DNA from: Lachnospiraceae bacterium
Lineage (GTDB): Bacteria; Bacillota; Clostridia; Lachnospirales; Lachnospiraceae
Length of the DNA: 6,157 bases
Direction: 5' to 3'
Assembly (NCBI GenBank): GCA_009774155.1
Contig: VSNE01000168.1
Location: 1-6,157, forward strand
Shown here: positions 1 to 6,032 of the stretch, one piece after another
Layout of the letters: the number at the start of each line of letters is the position of its first letter
Numbering within the stretch: position 1 is the first letter of the stretch
Made by a program: the position numbers and the translations under genes
The notes under the pieces: generated by a model
Databases searched by the model: none
What the model was told of the DNA's origin: nothing
The model's input: only the letters and a program-made list of their open reading frames with translations

Positions 1-93
1 AGCCAGATCAAATAAGGAGTGCTTAACAAATTTCCCTTGTGACAAAAAGTGATTAAAAGGAAATAAATAATTTAAATAGTCTGTAAAAAACTG

Positions 94-122
94 TTGACAA
101 AACACATCATACCTCATATAAT
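94..122 (+). promoter_or_regulatory. Consensus sigma-A promoter of rpsU
   Basis: The -35 hexamer TTGACA (94-99) and the -10 hexamer TATAAT (117-122) both match the vegetative consensus exactly and are separated by the optimal 17 bp. The DNA just upstream (about 60-90) is very A/T-rich, with an A-run at 85-90, and could act as an UP element. Transcription should start near 128-130, giving a leader of about 70 nt before the S21 start codon. A maximal promoter fits a ribosomal protein gene. The hexamers and spacing are seen directly; the start site is inferred. Confidence 0.92.
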
Positions 123-148
123 TATGGAAGTGCAATAAAATACCCAGA

Positions 149-176
149 CAGTTGTATTTGGCACAATACACAACTG
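149..176 (+). promoter_or_regulatory. Possible hairpin in the rpsU leader
   Basis: CAGTTGT (149-155) is the exact reverse complement of ACAACTG (170-176). ATT (156-158) can also pair with AAT (165-167) if two bases (168-169) bulge out. The last paired base is the first G of a purine-rich tract GGAGGGAGG (176-184). A second Shine-Dalgarno-like tract, AGGTG (187-191), lies 7 nt from the ATG and stays outside the hairpin. The element could tune translation of S21 or be incidental. I do not recognise it as a known ribosomal-protein leader. Confidence 0.35.
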
Positions 177-198
177 GAGGGAGGTTAGGTGTGATACT

Positions 199-375
199 AT
201 GTCAAATGTAATCGTTAAAGAAAACGAAACTTTGGATAGCGCATTACGTCGTTTCAAAAGAAACTGCGCGAAGGCTGGAATTCAGCAGGAGATCCGTAAA
301 AGAGAGCATTATGAGAAACCAAGCGTAAAGCGTAAGAAAAAATCCGAAGCAGCTAGGAAGCGTAAATATAATTAA
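199..375 (+). CDS. rpsU: Small ribosomal subunit protein bS21
   Basis: This gene encodes a 58-residue, highly basic protein that reads as bS21, a 30S subunit protein that binds near the platform and helps initiation. Recognition rests on the N-terminal MSNVIVKENETLDSALRRFK, the following RNCAKAGIQQEIRKREHYEKP, and a lysine/arginine-rich tail ending in RKRKYN. The length equals the usual Firmicutes length, so the gene is complete. The ATG is preceded by AGGTG (187-191) at a good distance, and by a stronger GGAGGGAGG further away (176-184). A GTG at 191 is out of frame and is not an alternative. It has its own consensus promoter and is followed by a strong hairpin at 388-413, so it is probably mostly monocistronic. 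In many Firmicutes rpsU is followed by yqeY; here the next gene is a PAP2-like membrane protein instead. Confidence 0.97.
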   Translation: MSNVIVKENETLDSALRRFKRNCAKAGIQQEIRKREHYEKPSVKRKKKSEAARKRKYN

Positions 376-387
376 GATTGTGCAGTG

Positions 388-418
388 ATGCCTTGACTGT
401 AAAGTCAAGGCATTTCTT
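388..418 (+). terminator. Hairpin terminator after rpsU, weak T-run
   Basis: A perfect 11-bp stem (ATGCCTTGACT at 388-398 with AGTCAAGGCAT at 403-413) closes a GTAA tetraloop of the GNRA class (399-402). It starts 12 nt after the rpsU stop codon. The trailing run is only TTTCTT (413-418) and then breaks into mixed sequence, so termination may be partial and the strong rpsU promoter could also feed the next gene. The stem also makes a good 3' end stabiliser. Confidence 0.75.
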
Positions 419-474
419 ACTCTATAGGAAACTCTTTTTCCGTAGAATAAGAATACTTTGCGGGAGTAGGAAGA

Positions 475-960
475 ATGGGTAAAATTTTAACAGGACTTTT
501 GAATAATAAAGTACTGGTATGCGGCGTTTCCGGGTGGGCAGTGGCGCAGGTGCTGAAAACAGTGATCTACGTTTTGGTTCATCATGAAATGCGGTGGGAA
601 CGCATGGTAGGCGACGGGGGTATGCCAAGCGGACATTCGGCGACGGTGAGCGCCATGGCAGCGGCAGCCGGCCTTATCTATGGTTTTGAAACCTTTGAAT
701 TTGCAGTTACCTGTATGCTGGCCATTATTGTGATGCATGATGCCATGGGCGTCCGTATGGAGACGGGAAAGCAGGGGAAAATTTTGAATGAGATGATTGA
801 ATTTTTCCGAACAGAGGGATTTGTGGAGGCATTCAGGAAAAATGACAGAATGTATGAGTTCTGGGAGGCGAGCCTGAAGGAGTTTGTAGGCCATACTCCT
901 CTGCAGGTATGCGCCGGATGCATTCTGGGGATTCTGATATCCTGCCTGATGATTTTATAA
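475..960 (+). CDS. Divergent PAP2 family membrane protein (DUF212, YuiD-like)
   Basis: The 161-residue product matches the divergent PAP2 family (DUF212; B. subtilis YuiD is a member): small membrane proteins distantly related to acid phosphatases of the PAP2 type, with no well-established substrate. Visible family marks are GGMPSGHSA at residues 48-56, MHDAMGVRMETGKQ at 87-100, and EFVGHTPLQVCAG near the C-terminus (136-148). Hydrophobic stretches lie at about 13-35, 56-86 and 143-161. The length is normal for the family. The motif reads PSGHS, as in classical PAP2 enzymes, where I recall many DUF212 members having PSSHS. The ATG follows purine-rich GGGAGTAGGAAG (462-473), giving a good ribosome site. 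No convincing promoter is visible in the 99-nt gap after rpsU, so read-through from rpsU is possible. A role in lipid or isoprenoid-phosphate turnover is only a guess from the fold. Confidence 0.9.
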   Translation: MGKILTGLLNNKVLVCGVSGWAVAQVLKTVIYVLVHHEMRWERMVGDGGMPSGHSATVSAMAAAAGLIYGFETFEFAVTCMLAIIVMHDAMGVRMETGKQGKILNEMIEFFRTEGFVEAFRKNDRMYEFWEASLKEFVGHTPLQVCAGCILGILISCLMIL

Positions 961-978
961 AAAGAGCCGTACGGCTCT
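959..978 (-). terminator. Perfect 16-bp palindrome; terminator-like on the - strand only
   Basis: AGAGCCGTACGGCTCT (963-978) is a perfect palindrome directly after the stop codon of the preceding gene. Read on the - strand it forms a 6-bp G/C-rich stem with a GTAC loop, followed by five T residues (963 down to 959), the layout of an intrinsic terminator. On the + strand no T-run follows, so it should not stop the sense transcript. It could stop antisense transcription entering from the symporter gene, or be a dyad operator or RNA-processing hairpin. The adjoining TTTTATAAAA (953-962) is also palindromic. Confidence 0.45.
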
Positions 979-999
979 GCGATAGAGAGAGGTTATGAT

Positions 1000-2211
1000 A
1001 TGAATACACAAAAGAAAAAAATGAGTATCACGATGAAGATTTTCCTGGGTCTGATTGTCGGTGTGCTGATTGGTATCTTTGCGCCCGGAAGGGCTGACTG
1101 GATGCTGAATGTGGCCGATCTGTTCGGAAGCATTTATATGCACGCGCTCTGTATGGTGATCTATCCAATGGTATTCTGTTCCATTGTGGACGGTATCTGC
1201 AGTGTGGGAAGTGTAAGCACCACCGGGAAAATCGGCGGAAAAGCATTGGTTTATTTTACTGTGACCACAGCGCTTGCCTCCTTTGCAGGTCTGATTGTGC
1301 CGAGAATTATCGGCCTTGGAAAAGGCGTTGTCATTGAGATGGCGGAGGCAGATGTGGCGGCGACTCAGTTTGTAAGTATGCTGGATACGGTAAAGAATCT
1401 GATCCCGTCCAATCCGGTGGAGGCATTTGCGGAAGGAAACATGCTTCAGGTACTGGTATTTGCAGTGATTGTGGGGGTCACGGCGCTGGCGGTAGGAGAA
1501 AAAGCAAAGCCGGCGGCGGATGTGATTGTTTCCCTGAATGAGATTTTTATGAAGATTATCACAGTGGTAATGCAGTTTACTCCCCTTGGGGTTCTCTGCA
1601 CGATTGCTCCGGTTGTGGCAGCGAACGGAATAGATACGGTTATTTCGCTGATTCAGGCGCTGGCAGCTCTGTATATCGCTTTTTTCGTATTTGCATTTCT
1701 TGTATACGGCGGCATCGTAAAATTAAAGGGCGGGAGTCCGGTCCGTTTTTTCCGCGCCATTATGCCGGCGGCCTTGAATGCATTCGGCACCTGCTCCAGC
1801 TCTGCGACAATTCCGCTCAGCAAAAAGTGTGCGGAGGAAGGGCTTGGCATCTCTAATAAAATTACTTCCATTGTGCTTCCTCTTGGGGCGACAATCAATA
1901 TGGACGCAGTATCGATTCTGATGTCGTTTATGATTACCTTTTTTGCCAATGCGTGTAATGTGGAGGTAGGCTTCAGCCTGATGGCGGTTGTGCTTCTGTC
2001 CAATGTGCTGCTTTCCATCGGAACGCCCGGCGTTCCGGGCGGCGCAATTGCTTCCTTTGCGGCGCTGGCGGCAATCGCAGGACTCCCGGCGGGAGTTATG
2101 GGAATTTATATCAGTGTGAATACGCTTTGCGATATGGGAGCTACGTGCGTCAATGTTCTGGGGGATCTTGCCTGCGCCGAATATCTGAACAGGACAATGA
2201 AGCTGGACTGA
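1000..2211 (+). CDS. Sodium-coupled amino-acid symporter, glutamate-transporter fold (DAACS family)
   Basis: The 403-residue integral membrane protein belongs to the dicarboxylate/amino acid:cation symporter family, whose best-studied relative is the archaeal aspartate transporter GltPh. It should import a small amino or organic acid with sodium ions. Diagnostic parts are the serine-rich hairpin 1 (FGTCSSSATIPLS, 262-274), TM7 LPLGATINMDA (293-303), hairpin 2 GTPGVPGGAIAS (341-352) and TM8 DMGATCVNVLGDLACAEYL (378-396). By alignment of motifs, D378, T382, N385 and D389 correspond to GltPh D394, T398, N401 and D405, so the amine-binding and sodium-site residues are kept. Residue 381 is alanine where GltPh has R397, which holds the substrate side-chain carboxylate. 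A neutral substrate such as serine, threonine or alanine is therefore more likely than glutamate or aspartate. The chosen ATG has AGAGG (988-992) 7 nt upstream; ATG at codon 8 lacks such a site. The gene ends with tandem in-frame stops TGA TAA (2209-2214). Confidence 0.93.
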   Translation: MNTQKKKMSITMKIFLGLIVGVLIGIFAPGRADWMLNVADLFGSIYMHALCMVIYPMVFCSIVDGICSVGSVSTTGKIGGKALVYFTVTTALASFAGLIVPRIIGLGKGVVIEMAEADVAATQFVSMLDTVKNLIPSNPVEAFAEGNMLQVLVFAVIVGVTALAVGEKAKPAADVIVSLNEIFMKIITVVMQFTPLGVLCTIAPVVAANGIDTVISLIQALAALYIAFFVFAFLVYGGIVKLKGGSPVRFFRAIMPAALNAFGTCSSSATIPLSKKCAEEGLGISNKITSIVLPLGATINMDAVSILMSFMITFFANACNVEVGFSLMAVVLLSNVLLSIGTPGVPGGAIASFAALAAIAGLPAGVMGIYISVNTLCDMGATCVNVLGDLACAEYLNRTMKLD

Positions 2212-2223
2212 TAAGGATGAAAT

Positions 2224-2258
2224 AAAAAGCCGGAGAAGCAGAATTCTTCGGCTTTTTT
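2224..2258 (+). terminator. Strong intrinsic terminator after the symporter gene
   Basis: AAAAAGCCGGAGAA (2224-2237) pairs with TTCTTCGGCTTTTT (2244-2257), with one G-U pair, around the 6-nt loop GCAGAA. The G/C-rich core AGCCG/CGGCT is followed by six T residues (2253-2258). It begins 9 nt after the second of two tandem stop codons. Because of the A-run and T-run symmetry it may also work on the - strand. The ribosome site of the next gene starts at 2260-2261, right behind the T-run. Confidence 0.9.
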
Positions 2259-2271
2259 CGGGAGGAATACT

Positions 2272-3909
2272 GTGTATAGGCGGATGATGCGGATAGGGGC
2301 TGCTTCCGTTATTCTGATTTTATCGCTGGGACTTTTGATGTATGCCCATACAGAAGCGGATACCGGATTGAAAAAGGCAGTCATTCAGGAATGTATCCTT
2401 TCTAATGTGCAGAAGGATGGAACGGAGGGAATTTCCCTGTATGCAAAACTTGAGGGGGATGTTCCGCTTTGGATTGACAGCTGGGAGAAGGACGGCCGGA
2501 GGTGGCTGTTTCTGCCGTCCTTGTTCCGCGGACAGGAGGCTTCTTTTCAGGATGAGCTTCTGATCCTGGAGGAAGGAAGGAGAAAGCTTCCGGCAAAAGG
2601 CGGGGGAGAGACGGAAATCCAGATCCTTTTCGGCTCGGAGATCCCCTTTGCGTGTCTGGAAACGGAATCGGGAAGCATGGATTTTTTAAAAGAAAGCAAA
2701 GAAAACAAGGAAAAAGGGGGACTTTGCTTTGTTGGGACAGATCATACACTGGAATATACAGGGAATCTGTCAAAGGTAAAAATAAGAGGCAATGCAACGA
2801 GACTTCAGCCCAAAAGCCCGTTCCGCATAAAGCTTGAAAAAGCTGCGTCCCTGGCAGGCCTTGGAGCGTCCAGAGATTATGTGCTTTTGGCAGAGTACGG
2901 GGATATTTCCCTGATGTACAATAAAGCTGCCATGGAGCTTGCGGGACGGACGACAAAGCTGTATGAACCCTATGGAGAGCATATGGATTTGTACGTGAAC
3001 GGAGAATATATGGGCGTCTATCTGCTGTGCGAGGGAATCAGCATCGGAGAGAATCGTCTGGAGATTAGAGATTTGGAGCATGAAACGGATATGCTCAATG
3101 CCGGAGAGCTTGACGCTTATGAGCCTTTTGCGGAGATGTCGGATGAGGACACAATGGCAAAGGGATATAAAATTCCGAACAATCCGGAGGATATCACCGG
3201 AGGCTACCTTCTGGAGCTGGAATATCATGGAAGATATGAAGGGGAAGAGGATGTCGGATTCAGAACGGCCCGGGACTGGTCCCTTGTTGTCAAGGAACCT
3301 TCCTGTGCGTCCAGGGAGCAGGTGTCTTATATTCAGGAAAAGTTCCAGCAGGCAGAGAATGCCATGTATGCGCAGGACTGGACGGAGCCGGATAAGGGGC
3401 TGGCTTTGGAAAGGCTGGTAGACATGGAATCCTTTGTACATAAATATCTGGTGGACGAGATCTGTATGAATACGGACTTGTGGACAAGCCAGTTTCTGTA
3501 TAAAAACCGGGGAGATGCTCCGTTCTGTTTTGGTCCCATATGGGATTATGATATGGCATTCGGGCATTATGACACCGGGTTTTCACCGGAGGAATTTTAT
3601 GCGAACTGGCACATCTGGTATGAGGAGGTATATGAAAATCCGAAGTTTCAGCAGATATTGAGACAAGAATATCAGGAGCGTTATCTTCCGGTTCTGAAGG
3701 AGCTGACAGATACAAAGCTTCAGGAATGGAAGGCCAGGCTTGCCAGCTCCGCCGAAATGAATTTTACAAGATGGGATATTGAGGAAATATACAGCCGCAA
3801 TTCCATTATACATACAGGTGATTCCTTCGGGGAGTGCGTGGATTCCCTGGAAAATTTTATAAAGGCAAGAACAGAGTTCCTTTCCTCCGAATGGGTGGAA
3901 AAACCATAG
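2272..3909 (+). CDS. Secreted or membrane-anchored CotH-family protein (atypical kinase fold)
   Basis: The 545-residue product carries a CotH domain. B. subtilis CotH is an atypical protein kinase that phosphorylates spore-coat proteins; many clostridial paralogues are extracellular with unknown targets. An N-terminal basic stretch (MYRRMMR) and hydrophobic segment at about 8-24 act as a signal peptide or membrane anchor. Residues about 30-135 form an uncharacterised N-terminal region with WLFLPSLF (78-85). The CotH domain follows, with KIRGNATRLQPKSPFRIKL (170-188), YVLLAEYGDISLMYNKAAMELA (203-224), MDLYVNGEYMGVYLLCE (238-254), GGYLLELEYH (310-319) and FGPIWDYDMAFGH (420-432); the WDYD aspartates are likely metal or catalytic residues. 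The usual RGNSTW motif reads RGNATR. The start is GTG, chosen because GGAGG (2261-2265) lies 6 nt upstream. No CotB- or CotG-like substrate is encoded nearby. It is longer than CotH of B. subtilis, so a spore-coat role should not be assumed. Confidence 0.88.
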   Translation: MYRRMMRIGAASVILILSLGLLMYAHTEADTGLKKAVIQECILSNVQKDGTEGISLYAKLEGDVPLWIDSWEKDGRRWLFLPSLFRGQEASFQDELLILEEGRRKLPAKGGGETEIQILFGSEIPFACLETESGSMDFLKESKENKEKGGLCFVGTDHTLEYTGNLSKVKIRGNATRLQPKSPFRIKLEKAASLAGLGASRDYVLLAEYGDISLMYNKAAMELAGRTTKLYEPYGEHMDLYVNGEYMGVYLLCEGISIGENRLEIRDLEHETDMLNAGELDAYEPFAEMSDEDTMAKGYKIPNNPEDITGGYLLELEYHGRYEGEEDVGFRTARDWSLVVKEPSCASREQVSYIQEKFQQAENAMYAQDWTEPDKGLALERLVDMESFVHKYLVDEICMNTDLWTSQFLYKNRGDAPFCFGPIWDYDMAFGHYDTGFSPEEFYANWHIWYEEVYENPKFQQILRQEYQERYLPVLKELTDTKLQEWKARLASSAEMNFTRWDIEEIYSRNSIIHTGDSFGECVDSLENFIKARTEFLSSEWVEKP

Positions 3910-3960
3910 AATTTAGGCATAATTTCCGTATTTGCTGCTACACATATACAAAGGGATACT

Positions 3961-3974
3961 GAGGTGATATTCTG
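3961..3974 (+). promoter_or_regulatory. Shine-Dalgarno site placing the carboxypeptidase start at CTG
   Basis: GAGGTGAT (3961-3968) is a near-perfect match to the 16S anti-Shine-Dalgarno sequence. The only in-frame start-like codon at the right distance is CTG at 3972-3974 (7 nt after GAGG). ATT at 3969 is too close. The first in-frame ATG (3993) is about 28 nt from GAGG, with no comparable site of its own. The site therefore decides the start of the gene that follows. Confidence 0.75.
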
Positions 3975-5186
3975 AAAAAACGGTGTATATGGATGCTTAT
4001 ACTGATGCTCGCCCTTCATCCTGTGATGGCAGAGGCAGAAGAAATACAGCAAACGGAGGAAACACAGGAGATTCCCGGAGATCAGACTGCTTCTGAGAAT
4101 CAGGTGGCGGCAGAGGTGGCGGCGCCCCACGCGCTTCTGATGGAGGTGTCCACCGGGACTGTCCTGATGGGAAAGGCGGCGGACGAGAAAATTCATCCGG
4201 CAAGCGTGACAAAGATTATGACAATGCTGCTGATTCTGGAGGCCATTGAAGACGGGAAGATTGCGCTTTCCGATACGGTGACCGTGTCGGAGCATGCAGC
4301 GTCCATGGGAGGCTCCCAGGTTTATCTGGAGCCGTTTGAGCAGCAGACTGTGGAAACAATGATAAAATGCATTGCGGTGGCCAGCGCCAATGATGCCTGC
4401 GTGGCGATGGCGGAACATATTTGCGGCAGCGAGGGCGATTTCGTCAAACAGATGAATGCCCGGGCGGCAGAGCTTGGGATGACGAACACCCACTTTGTGA
4501 ACTGCTGCGGACTGGACGATGACAACCATCTGACTACAGCCAGAGATGTGGCGCTGATGTCCAGGGAGCTTTTAAAAAATCATCCGCAGATTCATGAGTA
4601 TTGTACAATCTGGATGGAGAATATTATCCATACGACCGCAAAGGGAAGCTTTGAATTTGGTCTCACAAACACAAACAAGCTGATTAAGCAGTATGAATAT
4701 GCAACCGGGCTGAAGACAGGATATACAAGCGTGGCGGGCTTCTGCGTATCTGCCAGCGCCAAGAAGGACGATATTGAACTGGTGGCGGTTATTATGGGAG
4801 GAGCAGACAGCAAAAGCCGGTTTCAGGATGCAATTACGCTTTTAAACAGCGGTTTTGCCTGCTGCAGTCTGTATCGGGACGAGAACCGGGTAGCTCTTCC
4901 GGCTCTTCCGGTGGCCGGCGGCGTGAAAGACAGCGTTTCTCTGGAATATGCGGGTGAATTTTCCTATGTATCCACGGACGGCAGTAATTTATCTGATGTA
5001 AAGCGGGGACTGGAGCTTCCGGAGACATTAGAAGCGCCCGTACAGAAGGGCGCAGTTGTCGGACGGGTGGTCTATTCGCTGAACGAAAAGGAAATCGGAG
5101 TTTCGGAGATTCTGACATCCGAGGCGGTGGAACGGGCAGGCTATGGAGATTATCTGCAGAAAGCATTTCATATGTTTTTGCTGTAA
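3972..5186 (+). CDS. D-alanyl-D-alanine carboxypeptidase (PBP5/DacA-type, peptidase S11)
   Basis: This is a low-molecular-weight penicillin-binding protein that trims the terminal D-Ala from peptidoglycan stem peptides outside the membrane. All three active-site motifs are present (404-residue numbering from the CTG): SxxK as SVTK at 78-81 with the nucleophile S78, SxN as SAN at 138-140, and KTG at 248-250. A PBP5-type C-terminal beta domain covers about 300-385. Starting at CTG gives MKKRCIWMLILMLALHPVMA followed by EAEE: a classical signal peptide with basic n-region and cleavage after A20 or A22. Starting at the ATG at 3993 gives 397 residues and removes the basic n-region. An acidic, Q/E-rich linker (about 21-47) precedes the catalytic domain. 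The C-terminus (GDYLQKAFHMFLL) could be a short amphipathic membrane contact. No terminator separates it from the preceding or following gene. Whether it is the DacA, DacB or DacF equivalent cannot be told here. Confidence 0.94.
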   Translation: MKKRCIWMLILMLALHPVMAEAEEIQQTEETQEIPGDQTASENQVAAEVAAPHALLMEVSTGTVLMGKAADEKIHPASVTKIMTMLLILEAIEDGKIALSDTVTVSEHAASMGGSQVYLEPFEQQTVETMIKCIAVASANDACVAMAEHICGSEGDFVKQMNARAAELGMTNTHFVNCCGLDDDNHLTTARDVALMSRELLKNHPQIHEYCTIWMENIIHTTAKGSFEFGLTNTNKLIKQYEYATGLKTGYTSVAGFCVSASAKKDDIELVAVIMGGADSKSRFQDAITLLNSGFACCSLYRDENRVALPALPVAGGVKDSVSLEYAGEFSYVSTDGSNLSDVKRGLELPETLEAPVQKGAVVGRVVYSLNEKEIGVSEILTSEAVERAGYGDYLQKAFHMFLL

Positions 5187-5216
5187 AAGAATTGCGGAGA
5201 AACCGGCATCTGTGTT

Positions 5217-6029
5217 ATGATGACAGTTATGGAAATCAGAACCTATGAGATACAAACAGATAAACTGAAAAGAAAGGAACGTCCTCTGCGCATTGTAATG
5301 CTGTCGGATTTGCACGATAGGCTGTGGGGGGCGGAGCAGAAGCAGCTTCTGGATGCCGTTGACCGGCTCTGCGGGGATGTGGTTCTCTGTGCCGGCGATA
5401 TGCTGACCCGGGGGGAGCATGCTTCCATGGAGAATACGATTGTTCTCTTTGAAGGACTGTCCAGGAGAAAGGCGCCGGTGCTTGCCTCCAATGGAAATCA
5501 TGAATCTAAGATGAGGCAGAAGCCGGAGATTTATGGAAGACAGTATCAGAATTATGCCGGACGGCTTCGGGGCCTGGGAGTACAGATACTGGAAAACGAA
5601 AAGTATACGATGAAATTCGGTTCCATGACCGTGAACATCTATGGATATGAGATGCCATTGGAGTATTATCGTAAATTCTGTATGCTTCCGTATGATACAG
5701 AAGATCTCCGCCAGAGATTCGGAACGCCCGAGGCATCTGTGTTTCATATCCTTCTGGCGCACAATCCGGTTTATTTTAAAACCTATGCACAGTGGGGAGC
5801 CGATTTAACTCTGTCAGGACATCTTCATGGAGGAATTGTGCGGATTCCGGGCATCGGGGGAGTGATTACCCCTCAGGCCAAATTATTTCCCAAGTACGAC
5901 AGGGGACTGTTTGAGGACAAAGGAAAGTATATGGCGGTCAGCGCGGGGCTTGGAGAGCATACAGTTCCCATACGGATCTTTAATCCTCCCCAGCTAATCT
6001 GTATTGTGGTAAAAGGAACAGGTTCATAA
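5217..6029 (+). CDS. YkuE-type metallophosphoesterase
   Basis: The 270-residue protein has every motif of the calcineurin-like two-metal phosphoesterase fold: DLH at 31-33, GD at 60-61, GNHE at 93-96, AHNP at 181-184 and GHLH at 201-204. The segment GGIVRIPGIGGVITPQ (205-220) followed by FPKYDRGLF (224-232) resembles the YkuE/YaeI/LpxG group, some of which cleave nucleotide-linked or lipid pyrophosphates. Its real substrate is unknown. Unlike YkuE and YaeI it shows no signal peptide or membrane helix, so it is probably cytoplasmic. The start is uncertain: ATG codons at 5217, 5220 and 5229 are all in frame, and the only purine-rich site, GGAG at 5196-5199, is 17 nt from the first. The residue numbers assume 5217. 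It lies 30 nt after the carboxypeptidase gene and 3 nt before scpA, so the three look co-transcribed. Confidence 0.9.
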   Translation: MMTVMEIRTYEIQTDKLKRKERPLRIVMLSDLHDRLWGAEQKQLLDAVDRLCGDVVLCAGDMLTRGEHASMENTIVLFEGLSRRKAPVLASNGNHESKMRQKPEIYGRQYQNYAGRLRGLGVQILENEKYTMKFGSMTVNIYGYEMPLEYYRKFCMLPYDTEDLRQRFGTPEASVFHILLAHNPVYFKTYAQWGADLTLSGHLHGGIVRIPGIGGVITPQAKLFPKYDRGLFEDKGKYMAVSAGLGEHTVPIRIFNPPQLICIVVKGTGS

Positions 6030-6032
6030 AGA

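Noticed and set aside
37..67. A second promoter upstream of the rpsU promoter (TTGTGA with A/T-rich downstream sequence)
   Set aside because: No -10 hexamer is found at the right spacing. The stretch at 1-93 otherwise shows nothing I can name.
443..448. TAGAAT as a -10 box for the PAP2-like gene
   Set aside because: No acceptable -35 hexamer lies 16-18 bp upstream; a lone hexamer is expected by chance in A/T-rich spacer.
2652..2837. Small + strand open frame of 61 codons inside the CotH-family gene
   Set aside because: It overlaps a strongly supported gene in another frame, is rich in Lys/Arg from A-rich codons, and has no sign of being expressed.
2770..3567. Long - strand open frame of 265 codons opposite the CotH-family gene
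   Set aside because: It has no recognisable domain and lies wholly inside a well-supported + strand gene. Long antisense frames are a common by-product of codon bias.
3916..3949. Possible forespore sigma-F/G style boxes (GCATA and CATATA)
   Set aside because: The spacing is too long and the -10 match is poor, so a sporulation promoter cannot be supported.
3932..3960. Promoter-like pair TTGCTG, 17 bp, GATACT before the carboxypeptidase gene
   Set aside because: The hexamers match the consensus poorly, and the start site would fall within or just after the ribosome-binding site, removing it from the mRNA.
3720..4529. Long - strand open frame of 269 codons
   Set aside because: It spans the end of one gene, the intergenic gap and the catalytic domain of the carboxypeptidase on the other strand, and its His/Cys-rich translation matches no family I know.
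3993..5186. ATG at 3993 as the start of the carboxypeptidase
   Set aside because: It has no ribosome site, and it drops the basic n-region of the signal peptide. CTG at 3972 is better supported.
5028..5762. Long - strand open frame of 244 codons opposite the phosphoesterase
   Set aside because: The + strand frame carries all five metallophosphoesterase motifs. The antisense translation shows no domain-like pattern.
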